This document shows positions 1 through 7,649 of a stretch of DNA of 14,561 bases, piece after piece. A model generated the notes under the pieces. The model saw only the letters and a list, made by a program, of their open reading frames with translations. It was not told where the DNA came from and made no database searches. Origin of the DNA: UBA9647 sp049522195 (GTDB lineage: Bacteria > Bacteroidota > Ignavibacteria > UBA10030); the NCBI GenBank assembly GCA_049522195.1, contig JBEKOB010000094.1, positions 1 through 14,561 on the forward strand. The letters are read 5' to 3'. The position numbers and the translations under genes are program-made. Position 1 is the stretch's first letter, and every line of letters begins with the position of its first letter.

Positions 1-1062
1 CCCGGTGAATACTTCACGCAGGGAGATCATGGAGCTTCAACTCTTTCAGAGGTAGGAGGATTCTTCAACGGCCGGCTCGTCGGCGTCGCGTATGGTGCAT
101 CGTTTATACTCGCGAAAACAGAAATCGATAGTGTTGAAATCCAGTTGGAGGAAGATCTGTACGTCGAGGCACTCGAATGGATGGAGAGGCTTGGTGTCGA
201 TATCACGTCGAGCTCCCTGGGATACTGCGATTGGTACAGCTGGCCGGATATGAACGGAAGAACCCCCATTACGTCAAGAGCTGCACGGATCGCCGCCAGC
301 AAGGGCGTTCTCGTGGTAACTGCTATGGGAAACACCAGCGGTGCAACCGTACGAAGAACCGATGGACAACTTGCCCTGTGTGCTCCTGCCGATGCGGATA
401 GCATACTCGCTGTTGGTGCGACACTGGTTGATGGAACGCTCGCATCGTTCAGCCTTACCGGTCCCACGTACGATGGGAGAATAAAACCGGAAGTAGTGAC
501 TCCCGGGGTAAACGACTTTGCGGTGAGCGGGGATTCGGACTACACGTCGTACTTCTCGGGCACCTCGGCGTCGACGCCCCTCGCGGCTGGCATTGCGGCG
601 CTGGTTCTTTCTGCAAATCCATCCCTCACGCCGATGCAGTTACGGGCACGCCTGCTGAGCACAACGAATCACTACAATGACGGCACCACCAGAACGCGAT
701 CGTATCCAAACAACTATTACGGCTGGGGTTTCCTCGATGCGTCCGCAGCGGTCGGAAACCTGGGTGGAGGAGGTGTACCGACACAATTCATTCTCCACAA
801 CAACTATCCTAATCCGTTCAACGGCTCAACGACAATTATTGTCGAAGCTCCAAGCGAGCAAACCATCGACCTCGGTATCTTTGATCTTCTCGGCCGGCGG
901 GTGCGAACGCTTTACAAGGGGAAATCACAGACGGGGGTGAACTTTTTTGAATGGAGCGATGCGCTGAACGACAACGGCACACACGTTGCGACCGGCGTCT
1001 ACATCTGTCGCCTCACGGCGCCAGGCTTCACGACCTCTCGCAAGATTCTCTACATCAAATAG
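1..1062 (+). CDS. Secreted subtilisin-like serine protease (S8) with T9SS sorting domain, 5' truncated
   Basis: The reading frame is open from the first base, so the N-terminus (signal peptide and catalytic Asp) lies outside the window; 353 codons remain. The catalytic His is codon 10 in a GDHGASTLS context. The oxyanion Asn is about codon 111 (TAMGNTSG), and the nucleophile Ser is about codon 189 in GTSASTPLAAG, the Bacteroidota-style form of GTSMAxP. From about codon 262 there is a type A T9SS C-terminal domain with an NYPNPFNGSTTI start, an LGRRVRTL core and a VYICRLTA...KILYIK end. The expected role is an extracellular or cell-surface peptidase exported by Sec and then the type IX system. 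TTG at 145 could be mistaken for a start, but conserved protease sequence runs upstream of it. The substrate is unknown. Confidence 0.93.
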   Translation, partial: PGEYFTQGDHGASTLSEVGGFFNGRLVGVAYGASFILAKTEIDSVEIQLEEDLYVEALEWMERLGVDITSSSLGYCDWYSWPDMNGRTPITSRAARIAASKGVLVVTAMGNTSGATVRRTDGQLALCAPADADSILAVGATLVDGTLASFSLTGPTYDGRIKPEVVTPGVNDFAVSGDSDYTSYFSGTSASTPLAAGIAALVLSANPSLTPMQLRARLLSTTNHYNDGTTRTRSYPNNYYGWGFLDASAAVGNLGGGGVPTQFILHNNYPNPFNGSTTIIVEAPSEQTIDLGIFDLLGRRVRTLYKGKSQTGVNFFEWSDALNDNGTHVATGVYICRLTAPGFTTSRKILYIK

Positions 1063-1094
1063 TCCTGCCCATCGCCTCCTGACGGCTTGCCGAA

Positions 1095-3251
1095 ATGCCA
1101 GACCTCCACCTTACTTCAACGTATCACGGTATTCTCCTTCTGCTTGCAGCAGCTGGGGCTGGAGCGCTGGCGGTACTCGCATACCGATTTACGGTTCCGC
1201 CGGTATCCCGCGTTGTTCGTACTGCCCTGATGTTGATTCGCGGTCTTGGATTGTTCCTTCTGTTCCTTCTCCTCGGCGAGCCGCTCCTTTCTCTTGTCTA
1301 CCATCGGCTCGATAAACCCGTGCTCGCCGTCCTGATTGATCAGTCCAAAAGTATGACAATCCAGGACAGGACGGTAGACAGGAAAACGAGTCTTCTCGAC
1401 GCGTTAAGTGCTCCCGCCCTCAGGACTGTGGAAGAACAAAGCGATCTGCTTTATGGAGTTTTTGATACGAAATTGCATCTCTTGAAATCCTTCGCGAACG
1501 ATTCCATCTCGTTCAATGGGGAAGGAACCGACATCGGCGGAGCACTAAAGCAGCTCAAAGAGCAGACCGCCGAGAGAAATCTCCAGGGTGTACTCCTGAT
1601 CACCGACGGCAATGCAACGACCGGATCGAGTCCACTGTTCGAGGCCGAGGAAGCGGGATTGCCGGTCTTCACCGTGGGGATTGGCGACACCAGTGAGCCG
1701 CACGATGTTGTAGTCCAGAAAGTCCTGGCGAACACCATTACCTATGTGGGGAACAACGTCCCGGTGAATGCAACCCTGAAAAGCTCAGGGATGAACAATG
1801 AGCGGGTGGAAGTGACACTGCTCGACGGGGGGAAGACGCTTGATCGGAAGACGCTCCTCCTGGAGCCTGGCACCCGTGAATATGCGGTTCCACTTTCGTT
1901 TGTACCCGATGTCGATGGTATGAGAAAAATCACCGTCGAAGTCTCACAGCTTCCCGGCGAGGTGAGCACTCAGAACAACAGGTCCTCATTCTATGTCAAA
2001 GTTCTCAAGAGCAAAATGCGGGTTGTTATGATCGTGGGCGCCCCAAGCGCCGATGTCGCTGCGATCCGTCGGGCGCTGCAGGATGACAGCAATGTTGAAG
2101 TGAAAACGTTCATCGATCGGGGCAATGGACAATTCTACGAAGGGGTGCTGACGGATCAGGAGCTCCGAGCTGCAGAGTGCATCATTCTTGCCGGGTACCC
2201 CGGTTCGAAGAGTTCAACGGCCACGCTCCAGGCGGTTGCGAATACAGCTGAAAGCGGAAAAGGAATTCTGTTCGTTCTCAGTCGCACCGTAGATTTTCGA
2301 AAACTGCAGATACTCCAGGCCGTCCTTCCCTTTACCATCCCGGCAAAAGGTGGAGAAGAAACACAGACGTTTCTTGCTGTCTCTGAAGGCCAGCGAAACA
2401 ATCCGATTCTCCGGGTCTCCTCGTCGCTGGATGTGTGGAGCAAGCTTCCGCCTTCCTTTACGCTCGATGAACCGTTGCGGGCGAAGCCGGAAGACATTGT
2501 TCTGGCCACGGCGCGAACCCAGTCATCGGCGAGCACCGAACCGCTGATGCTCAGCCGGAACGTCAACCGGTCGAAGTCTTTAGCGTTCCTCTGCTATGGA
2601 TTGTGGAGATGGAAAAGCTACTCAGAGGGAATTCCCGGCGCGGAACGAATTCTGGAAAACCTCATCAGCAACAGCGTACGCTGGCTTGTGACACACGATG
2701 ATGAGAAGCCTGTCCAGGTCCGGCCTTCGAAGGAAATCTTCGCTGGCTCGGACCCCGTGGAATTCACTGCGCAGGTATATGATGAGAACTATCGCCCCAT
2801 TGATGATGCCGAAGTTTCACTCTCAGTCTCCCAAAAAGGGCACGTGAGTCAACTGACGCTGACATCGCTGGGGAATGGCCGGTTTGAAGGTGCGTTCGAT
2901 CCGCTTCCGGAAGGGGATTATACCTATTCCGGTCGTGCAACTGCGGGAGGCCGACAACTCAGTGAAGAGCGTGGATCATTCTCTGTGGGGGGATTGAATG
3001 TGGAATTTCAAGAGACCAGAGCCAACAAGCTTCTTCTCCAGCAAATTGCAGCCCGGACCGGTGGGCGTTACTTCGAGAGCAATGACCTTCAGCAGCTTCC
3101 CCGGGTTCTTGCATCGCTGCCGAATTTTCGCCTGAGGGATGTAAGCGTTGCCCGACAATTTGAGCTCTGGAACAGACCCTGGATGCTCGGAGTTGTGGTG
3201 GCGCTCTTCGCCGTGGAATGGTTCTTACGAAAAAAATATGGAATGCTCTAA
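1095..3251 (+). CDS. Membrane-anchored VWA-domain protein with GATase-like middle region
   Basis: A 718-residue protein. Two N-terminal membrane spans (about 11-31 and 43-62) are followed by a von Willebrand A domain with a complete MIDAS metal site: D82-x-S-x-S (DQSKS), T145 (GEGTDIGGAL) and D171 (LLITDGNATTG). Residues about 310-430 begin with KMRVVMIVGAPSADVAAIRRAL-type sequence and resemble the glutamine-amidotransferase-like fold that follows VWA in this protein class. Residues about 560-650 look like an Ig-like or macroglobulin-like beta domain. A last span (about 697-712) ends in RKKYGML, so most of the protein should face the periplasm. It starts 32 bases after the protease and has no clear Shine-Dalgarno site. 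The architecture is common in Bacteroidota, but its function is not established; a role in protein assembly or envelope stress is only a guess. A BatA/BatB relative is the main alternative label. Confidence 0.85.
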   Translation: MPDLHLTSTYHGILLLLAAAGAGALAVLAYRFTVPPVSRVVRTALMLIRGLGLFLLFLLLGEPLLSLVYHRLDKPVLAVLIDQSKSMTIQDRTVDRKTSLLDALSAPALRTVEEQSDLLYGVFDTKLHLLKSFANDSISFNGEGTDIGGALKQLKEQTAERNLQGVLLITDGNATTGSSPLFEAEEAGLPVFTVGIGDTSEPHDVVVQKVLANTITYVGNNVPVNATLKSSGMNNERVEVTLLDGGKTLDRKTLLLEPGTREYAVPLSFVPDVDGMRKITVEVSQLPGEVSTQNNRSSFYVKVLKSKMRVVMIVGAPSADVAAIRRALQDDSNVEVKTFIDRGNGQFYEGVLTDQELRAAECIILAGYPGSKSSTATLQAVANTAESGKGILFVLSRTVDFRKLQILQAVLPFTIPAKGGEETQTFLAVSEGQRNNPILRVSSSLDVWSKLPPSFTLDEPLRAKPEDIVLATARTQSSASTEPLMLSRNVNRSKSLAFLCYGLWRWKSYSEGIPGAERILENLISNSVRWLVTHDDEKPVQVRPSKEIFAGSDPVEFTAQVYDENYRPIDDAEVSLSVSQKGHVSQLTLTSLGNGRFEGAFDPLPEGDYTYSGRATAGGRQLSEERGSFSVGGLNVEFQETRANKLLLQQIAARTGGRYFESNDLQQLPRVLASLPNFRLRDVSVARQFELWNRPWMLGVVVALFAVEWFLRKKYGML

Positions 3252-3275
3252 ACCTTTACCAAAACTCCCAACGAC

Positions 3276-4130
3276 ATGAAAAAAATCTCCTTCCTGCTCT
3301 TTTCAGTGCTGATTATTCTCGTCCTGTTCTTCGAATCGATGGCTCTCGCACAGCCAATTGTACGCGTCGATAGCTTCTTCATGCCGAGCCTCGGCAGAAC
3401 GAAGAAACTTTCTGTCCTGCTCCCGTCGAAGTATGATCCGACAAAGCGCTATCCGGTCCTGTACCTCCTGCACGGACACACAGGCGGGTATGACGATTGG
3501 GGAACAAGGACGAAGCTGCGGGATTATGTAAAGGATGTGCCGATGATCGTGGTGATGCCGGACGCGGAGAATTCATGGTACGTCAATTCATTTACAGAGC
3601 CGAATGAACAATTCGAAGACTATCTGGTGAATGACATCCCTCACTACGTTCAAACAATGTATTCGATTGACACGACCCGGCAGGGGATTGCAGGACTCTC
3701 GATGGGTGGATACGGAGCTCTTATGCTCGGACTGAGACATCCAGCCAAATACGGTTTTGTGGGTTCTCTGAGCGGTGCAATCACATTCCCCCGAGGGATG
3801 AACGACACGACGCACCTGGCTGAACGATCGCTGCAGCCCAGCCTCAAACGGGCATTCGGGGAAAAGACCAACGGATTTCGAAACGCACATGATATCTTTC
3901 TGCTCTACCGGCAAACATCAAAAGATTCTTTGCCGTACATTTATATGGTGATCGGCATTCAGGATGGATATCGGACATTCCTGCCAGCGCACCGGGCGTT
4001 TACAGATCTGCTCCGGACGTACGGTGCTGGATACGAGTACCACGAGACCCCGGGAGGACACAACTGGCAGTTCTGGGACAAAGAGATCCGGCCACTCATT
4101 CTGAGGATGCGCGAGGTTCTGAAGTTCTGA
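3276..4130 (+). CDS. Secreted esterase D / putative esterase family alpha/beta-hydrolase
   Basis: A 284-residue protein with an N-terminal signal peptide (MKKISFLLF...ALA, cleavage near residue 25). It has the alpha/beta-hydrolase pattern of the putative esterase family (Esterase D, S-formylglutathione hydrolase, mycolyltransferase-like). The oxyanion region is YLLHGHTGGYDDW, the nucleophile is S142 in GLSMGGYGA, and D230 (VIGIQDG) and H262 (TPGGHNWQFW) complete the triad. These proteins hydrolyse ester bonds. In secreted Bacteroidota examples the targets are often acyl groups on polysaccharides such as acetyl or feruloyl, but the substrate cannot be read here. The gene begins 24 bases after the VWA gene and may share its transcript. 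No Shine-Dalgarno site is obvious. Confidence 0.9.
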   Translation: MKKISFLLFSVLIILVLFFESMALAQPIVRVDSFFMPSLGRTKKLSVLLPSKYDPTKRYPVLYLLHGHTGGYDDWGTRTKLRDYVKDVPMIVVMPDAENSWYVNSFTEPNEQFEDYLVNDIPHYVQTMYSIDTTRQGIAGLSMGGYGALMLGLRHPAKYGFVGSLSGAITFPRGMNDTTHLAERSLQPSLKRAFGEKTNGFRNAHDIFLLYRQTSKDSLPYIYMVIGIQDGYRTFLPAHRAFTDLLRTYGAGYEYHETPGGHNWQFWDKEIRPLILRMREVLKF

Positions 4131-4148
4131 ACTGCTAAGAGAAGATCT

Positions 4149-4281
4149 ACCACTAAGGCACAAAGGCACGTACTGTATAAACGCTCCTCTCATTATTAGT
4201 CTTCGTGTTTTTGCGCCTATGGCGCATGCCCGCCAGCCTCCTAGGCACAATGAGGCGGGCTGGAGCCTTCGGCTCAGTGGT
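4149..4281. repeat. Interrupted inverted-repeat element with hairpin-rich insert
   Basis: The left arm (4149-4170, beginning ACCACTAAGGCAC) is the inverse complement of a right arm that occurs in two pieces: 4204-4218 (CGTGTTTTTGCGCCT) and 4274-4281 (TCAGTGGT). Between the pieces lie about 55 bases that can form three hairpins: TGCGCC-TAT-GGCGCA (4212-4226), GCCCGCC...GGCGGGC (4228-4260) and GAGCC-TTC-GGCTC (4263-4275). The arms resemble intergenic palindromic repeats of the cacaaaggcac/cttcgtg kind that recur in many bacterial genomes. No protein is encoded in this gap. Other copies cannot be checked from this window alone. Confidence 0.55.
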
Positions 4282-4295
4282 TCAATTCTCTAGTA

Positions 4296-4325
4296 TTGAC
4301 TTGTATCGCCGAGAGTCTCAATAAT
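4296..4325 (+). promoter_or_regulatory. Candidate sigma-70-type promoter for the VanX-like gene
   Basis: TTGACT (4296-4301) is separated by 18 bases from AATAAT (4320-4325), giving two 5-of-6 matches to the -35 and -10 consensus. Transcription should begin near 4332. This argues against the TTG at 4296 as a translation start and favours ATG 4356. It lies directly after the palindromic repeat element. Confidence 0.55.
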
Positions 4326-4355
4326 CAGGTAATGATGAGGAATTGTCTCAGACAT

Positions 4356-5402
4356 ATGCGAAAAGATCGGATCTTTTTGCTCATCCTCCTCTGGATGGCG
4401 CTGCAGGTTTCTTTCCAGGGTCCTGCACAGGCAAATCGCGTTCCGAGTGCTGCATCGCAGGATGAGAAACCGTCCGACATTCCCCGGCAGTGGTCAGGAC
4501 TCATTGGCGAGTACCTGCAAGGCCGGGATACGGTTTCTGTCCTCGAGAAGGATGGTGAGTTGTATCTTTCGAACACTTGGGGACACGCGTCGCTGATGAA
4601 AGCTGAGGGGAACGATCGTTTCAAGATCTCAGACGCAGGATCAAACCGTAAAACGATGTGTACCTTCCTGCGGAACGCTTCGGGTTTTGCCCTTTCTTTG
4701 GAACTGGGGCCGTCGGTCTTCAAGCGCATCTTCTACGGAGGAGAATCCGGCGCATCGTTCCGCATCAAGCCCCTCAAACCAGCTGATGTGTTGCGCAAGG
4801 AGGCTCTTCTGGCTTCACCGCCAAAGGAGGAAGGGAGTTTCAAGAAGCCTGACCTCGTTGAGCTGAGGCTGCTTGATTCGACGATCCTTCTTGATGTCAG
4901 ATATGCAACCACGAACAATTTCATGGCGGAGAGGTTCTATTCCCAGGCCAGAGCATTTCTTCAGCGGCCTGCAGCTGAAGCGCTTGTCCGGGCTCATCGG
5001 GCGCTACGCAGCATGGGATATGGACTCCTCATCCACGACGCATATCGCCCCTGGTACGTGACCAAGATGTTTTGGGATGCCACGCCGAAAGAACAGAAGG
5101 ACTTTGTCGCCGATCCGGCAAAGGGATCCCGCCATAATCGCGGCTGCGCCGTAGATTTGTCACTGTATGATCTCAAAACAGGCCAGGCAGTTGAGATGGT
5201 CAGCGGGTATGATGAGTTTTCGCACCGGGCGTATCCGAACTATCCCGGGGGAACGTCATTGCAGCGATGGCATCGTCAGCTGCTCAGGAAGGCAATGGAG
5301 GCGGAAAGATTCAACGTGTTCGATGTCGAATGGTGGCACTTTGATTTCAGAGATTGGCGGAGCTATCCGATCGGAACTCTCACATTCGAAGAGATCCACT
5401 AA
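4356..5402 (+). CDS. VanX-type D-alanyl-D-alanine dipeptidase (M15D) with N-terminal beta domain
   Basis: A 348-residue secreted protein when started at ATG 4356. The signal peptide is MRKDRIFLLILLWMALQVSF...AQA, cleaved near residue 26. Residues about 165-345 form an M15D zinc peptidase: Arg in HDAYRPW (R231, the transition-state Arg of VanX), zinc ligands H260 and D267 in SRHNRGCAVD, and E325 (base) with H328 (ligand) in EWWHFDF. The family hydrolyses D-Ala-D-Ala, for peptidoglycan recycling or, in VanX, glycopeptide resistance. No vanH, vanA or vanS partner is present, so a recycling role is more likely. Residues about 46-130 (GLIGEYLQGRDTV...) look like the small beta domain (DUF3471-like) often attached to serine beta-lactamase-type enzymes. 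That makes the protein longer than VanX (about 200 residues). ATG codons at 4332 and 4335 are possible alternative starts but coincide with the predicted transcription start. Confidence 0.88.
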   Translation: MRKDRIFLLILLWMALQVSFQGPAQANRVPSAASQDEKPSDIPRQWSGLIGEYLQGRDTVSVLEKDGELYLSNTWGHASLMKAEGNDRFKISDAGSNRKTMCTFLRNASGFALSLELGPSVFKRIFYGGESGASFRIKPLKPADVLRKEALLASPPKEEGSFKKPDLVELRLLDSTILLDVRYATTNNFMAERFYSQARAFLQRPAAEALVRAHRALRSMGYGLLIHDAYRPWYVTKMFWDATPKEQKDFVADPAKGSRHNRGCAVDLSLYDLKTGQAVEMVSGYDEFSHRAYPNYPGGTSLQRWHRQLLRKAMEAERFNVFDVEWWHFDFRDWRSYPIGTLTFEEIH

Positions 5403-6778
5403 TGGATACACAGGCGATACGTGAGAAAAAGAACATCGCGCTGACTTCTGTCCTTGCTGCTGTGCTCCTCACGGTGATGAAGCTCGTTGTCGGCTTGATG
5501 ACAAACAGTCTCGGCATCTTGTCCGAGGCAGCCCACTCGGGGCTTGATCTCCTGGCTGCGCTCATCACCTTCTTCGCTGTCAGCGTATCCGATAAGCCGC
5601 CGGACGAAGACCATCAGTACGGACATGGAAAGATGGAAAACGTCTCAGCACTTTTTGAGACGATCCTGCTACTTGTCACGTGTGGTTGGATAATCTGGGA
5701 AGCGGTTCAGCGACTTGTGACGCGGTCGTCGCATGTCGAGGCGAATGTCTGGAGTTATGCAGTCGTCGCCGTAGCCATTGTTATCGACTACAGCAGATCG
5801 CGCGCATTGAGCCGGGTGGCAAAAAAGCATCACAGTCAGGCTCTCGAAGCCGATGCACTGCATTTCTCCAGTGATATCTGGTCGTCCCTGACGGTCCTCG
5901 CCGGCCTTGTCTGTGTTTCGCTCGGATACTCGAGCATCGATTCTGTGGCGGCCCTCGCAGTTGCGCTTCTTGTTCTGTTCGTCAGTTACCGGCTGGGCAG
6001 GCGCACGATCGATGCGCTGATGGACAGGGTTCCCGAAGGATTGACGCAGAACGTTGGGGAGTCAATCAAAGCGGTCAACGGTGTGGAAGAGTTGCGGTCG
6101 ATGCGTGTGCGTGCGTCTGGGGCGCGGGTCTTTGTCGACGTCATCGTCGGCTTGAGCCGCACACTCCCATTTGAACGCGCACATCAGGTTATGGACGACA
6201 TCGAGAAGGCGATTCATGTCGTGCAGCCGGGGGCTGATGTCACTGTGCATGCAGAACCAATGAAGGGGCAAGGTGAGACCATTCTCGACAACGTGCGGAT
6301 GATCGTTATGGACAAGGGGCTGGGAGCTCCGCACAATCTCGAAGTGCATCAGTCGGATGGGAAATACTTCATCGACTTCGATGTGGAGTACAGCAAGGAC
6401 AAGACATTCGTTGACGCGCACGCGCTGGCAGAGGAAATCGAAGCTCAGATCCGCCGGGAAATTGCGTCGGTTGGCAAGATTACAATCCACCTCGAAGAGT
6501 CTCTTTCCGATCCGGACGAGCTCGTTCAAGCGACGGAAGAGGAAAAGGAGCTGTGTCGTGAAATCGAAAAGCTTGTGCTGAGGGACACGCGCATACGCGA
6601 GTGTACCGACATCACCGTCTTGAAACATGCCCCCCATCTTCACGTAACGCTCACATGTCGGCTCGACAACTCGAAAACAGTAGCCGAAGTCCATCAGATT
6701 ATTACGCAGGTCGAATCTCAGCTGTACCAGAACTTCCAGCAAGTCCGTCGGTTTACGATCCACGCTGAGCCGATATAG
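5402..6778 (+). CDS. Cation diffusion facilitator (CDF) metal exporter with three tandem cytoplasmic domains
   Basis: A 458-residue protein, long for a family usually near 300. The six-span membrane part (about 1-200) has the CDF metal site: H45 and D49 in span 2 (AHSGLD) and H154 and D158 in span 5 (LHFSSD). It also has the conserved DEDHQYGHGKME loop after span 2. The HD/HD arrangement fits a Zn2+ or similar divalent-metal/H+ antiporter. The cytoplasmic part contains three copies of the metallochaperone-like dimerisation domain, about 206-286 (ending TVHAEP), 293-366 (ending TIHLEE) and 383-458 (ending TIHAEP). Start choice: ATG 5402 overlaps the TAA stop of the dipeptidase gene as TAATG, which suggests translational coupling. 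The metal is not determinable from sequence alone. Confidence 0.93.
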   Translation: MDTQAIREKKNIALTSVLAAVLLTVMKLVVGLMTNSLGILSEAAHSGLDLLAALITFFAVSVSDKPPDEDHQYGHGKMENVSALFETILLLVTCGWIIWEAVQRLVTRSSHVEANVWSYAVVAVAIVIDYSRSRALSRVAKKHHSQALEADALHFSSDIWSSLTVLAGLVCVSLGYSSIDSVAALAVALLVLFVSYRLGRRTIDALMDRVPEGLTQNVGESIKAVNGVEELRSMRVRASGARVFVDVIVGLSRTLPFERAHQVMDDIEKAIHVVQPGADVTVHAEPMKGQGETILDNVRMIVMDKGLGAPHNLEVHQSDGKYFIDFDVEYSKDKTFVDAHALAEEIEAQIRREIASVGKITIHLEESLSDPDELVQATEEEKELCREIEKLVLRDTRIRECTDITVLKHAPHLHVTLTCRLDNSKTVAEVHQIITQVESQLYQNFQQVRRFTIHAEPI

Positions 6779-6843
6779 CAACCGAGACCAAGCGAAAATC
6801 TTTGTTTTCAAGGGGGAAGATTCTGGGAATCTGTTTGGAGCTC

Positions 6844-6872
6844 TTGACACTCGCTCTGTTCCTGTGTATTTT
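6844..6872 (+). promoter_or_regulatory. Candidate promoter for the ABC transporter-thioredoxin operon
   Basis: A perfect TTGACA (6844-6849) lies 17 bases upstream of TATTTT (6867-6872). The second box also reads TAttTTc, close to the Bacteroidota -7 element TAnnTTTG. Expected transcription start is near 6879, giving a leader of about 30 bases before ATG 6909 without an obvious Shine-Dalgarno site. The rest of the 130-base gap holds only a short AGATTC-TGG-GAATCT hairpin. Confidence 0.5.
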
Positions 6873-6908
6873 CATACCCAATCCTCTTCACCTCACATCT
6901 AGTCCGGC

Positions 6909-7649
6909 ATGGAAGAACGACCACGAGCGGTTCAAGCGGAGAACATCAGCAAGACCTACAATCCTCGGTCGAAAAACGCAGTCTTCGCACTCAAAGGGGT
7001 TGGCTTCAAGGTCGACCAGGGAGAGATCGTCGGGCTCATTGGCCCTAACGGCGCCGGCAAATCGACGTTGCTCCGCATCCTCCTCGGCTTCCTCAATGCT
7101 GACGGTGGCGGAGCAGTCTCGATACTCGGTGACCATCCTGAAGCATTAGCTACACGCAAACAGATCGGCTATCAGGCTGATTCACATTTTCGGTCCAACA
7201 CGGTCTCCACGCGAGCATTTCTGGAACTGCACGCGCTTCTGGCAGGGAATCCTGCACCGACGGAGGAAGTCGACGGAATCTTGAAGCACTTCAATCTGAC
7301 AAACGCCGCCGGAAGAAAACTCTCCGCACTCTCCAAAGGAATGCGACAGAAGATCGAACTTGCAGTTGCGTTCGTCGGCTCACCAAAAGTTGTCTTCCTC
7401 GATGAGCCCACCGCTTCGCTCGACCCTCCATCGGTCTTTGAATTGAGGGAATACCTGATGCAGCTGAAAGCGAAGGGGACCACGGTCTTCTTCAGCTCCC
7501 ACAATCTCACGGAAGTCGAAAACGTTTGCGATCGTGTTCTCTTCATTCTGGATGGCAGTCTCGTTGCAGAGCACTCGCTGGCTGGAACTCCGCAGGGGTT
7601 TCTGGAAGAATCGTTCAGAAAACATCTCGTCGAAAGGAAAGGATCGTGA
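6909..7649 (+). CDS. ABC transporter ATP-binding protein
   Basis: A 246-residue cytoplasmic ATPase with all nucleotide-binding motifs: Walker A GPNGAGKST (45-53), Q-loop near Q89 (IGYQADSHF), signature LSKGMRQ (141-147), Walker B VVFLDEPTASLD with catalytic E166, and the switch His at 198 (SSHNL). It fits the ABC-2/CcmA-NatA type of ATPase that powers exporters with a separate permease. The downstream permease overlaps it by four bases (GTGA), so the two almost certainly form one complex. The transported substrate is unknown. The downstream thioredoxin gene hints at a link to envelope redox or protein maturation. Confidence 0.95.
   Translation: MEERPRAVQAENISKTYNPRSKNAVFALKGVGFKVDQGEIVGLIGPNGAGKSTLLRILLGFLNADGGGAVSILGDHPEALATRKQIGYQADSHFRSNTVSTRAFLELHALLAGNPAPTEEVDGILKHFNLTNAAGRKLSALSKGMRQKIELAVAFVGSPKVVFLDEPTASLDPPSVFELREYLMQLKAKGTTVFFSSHNLTEVENVCDRVLFILDGSLVAEHSLAGTPQGFLEESFRKHLVERKGS
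7634..7638 (+). promoter_or_regulatory. Ribosome binding site for the ABC permease (AAGGA)
   Basis: AAGGA sits 7 bases before GTG 7646, inside the end of the ATPase gene. It supports the GTG start over any upstream start in that frame. Confidence 0.6.

Noticed and set aside
4296..4355. TTG start for the VanX-like gene
   Set aside because: The TTG is part of a good -35 box (TTGACT), and the signal peptide begins properly at ATG 4356.
6818..6832. AGATTC-TGG-GAATCT hairpin as a terminator after the CDF gene
   Set aside because: The stem is AT-rich and only 6 bp, and no T run follows it.
6062..6850. Long open frame (262 codons) antisense to the CDF transporter
   Set aside because: The plus-strand CDF protein has clear domain repeats over the whole overlap. 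The antisense product shows no recognisable motif and is explained by codon bias of the sense gene.
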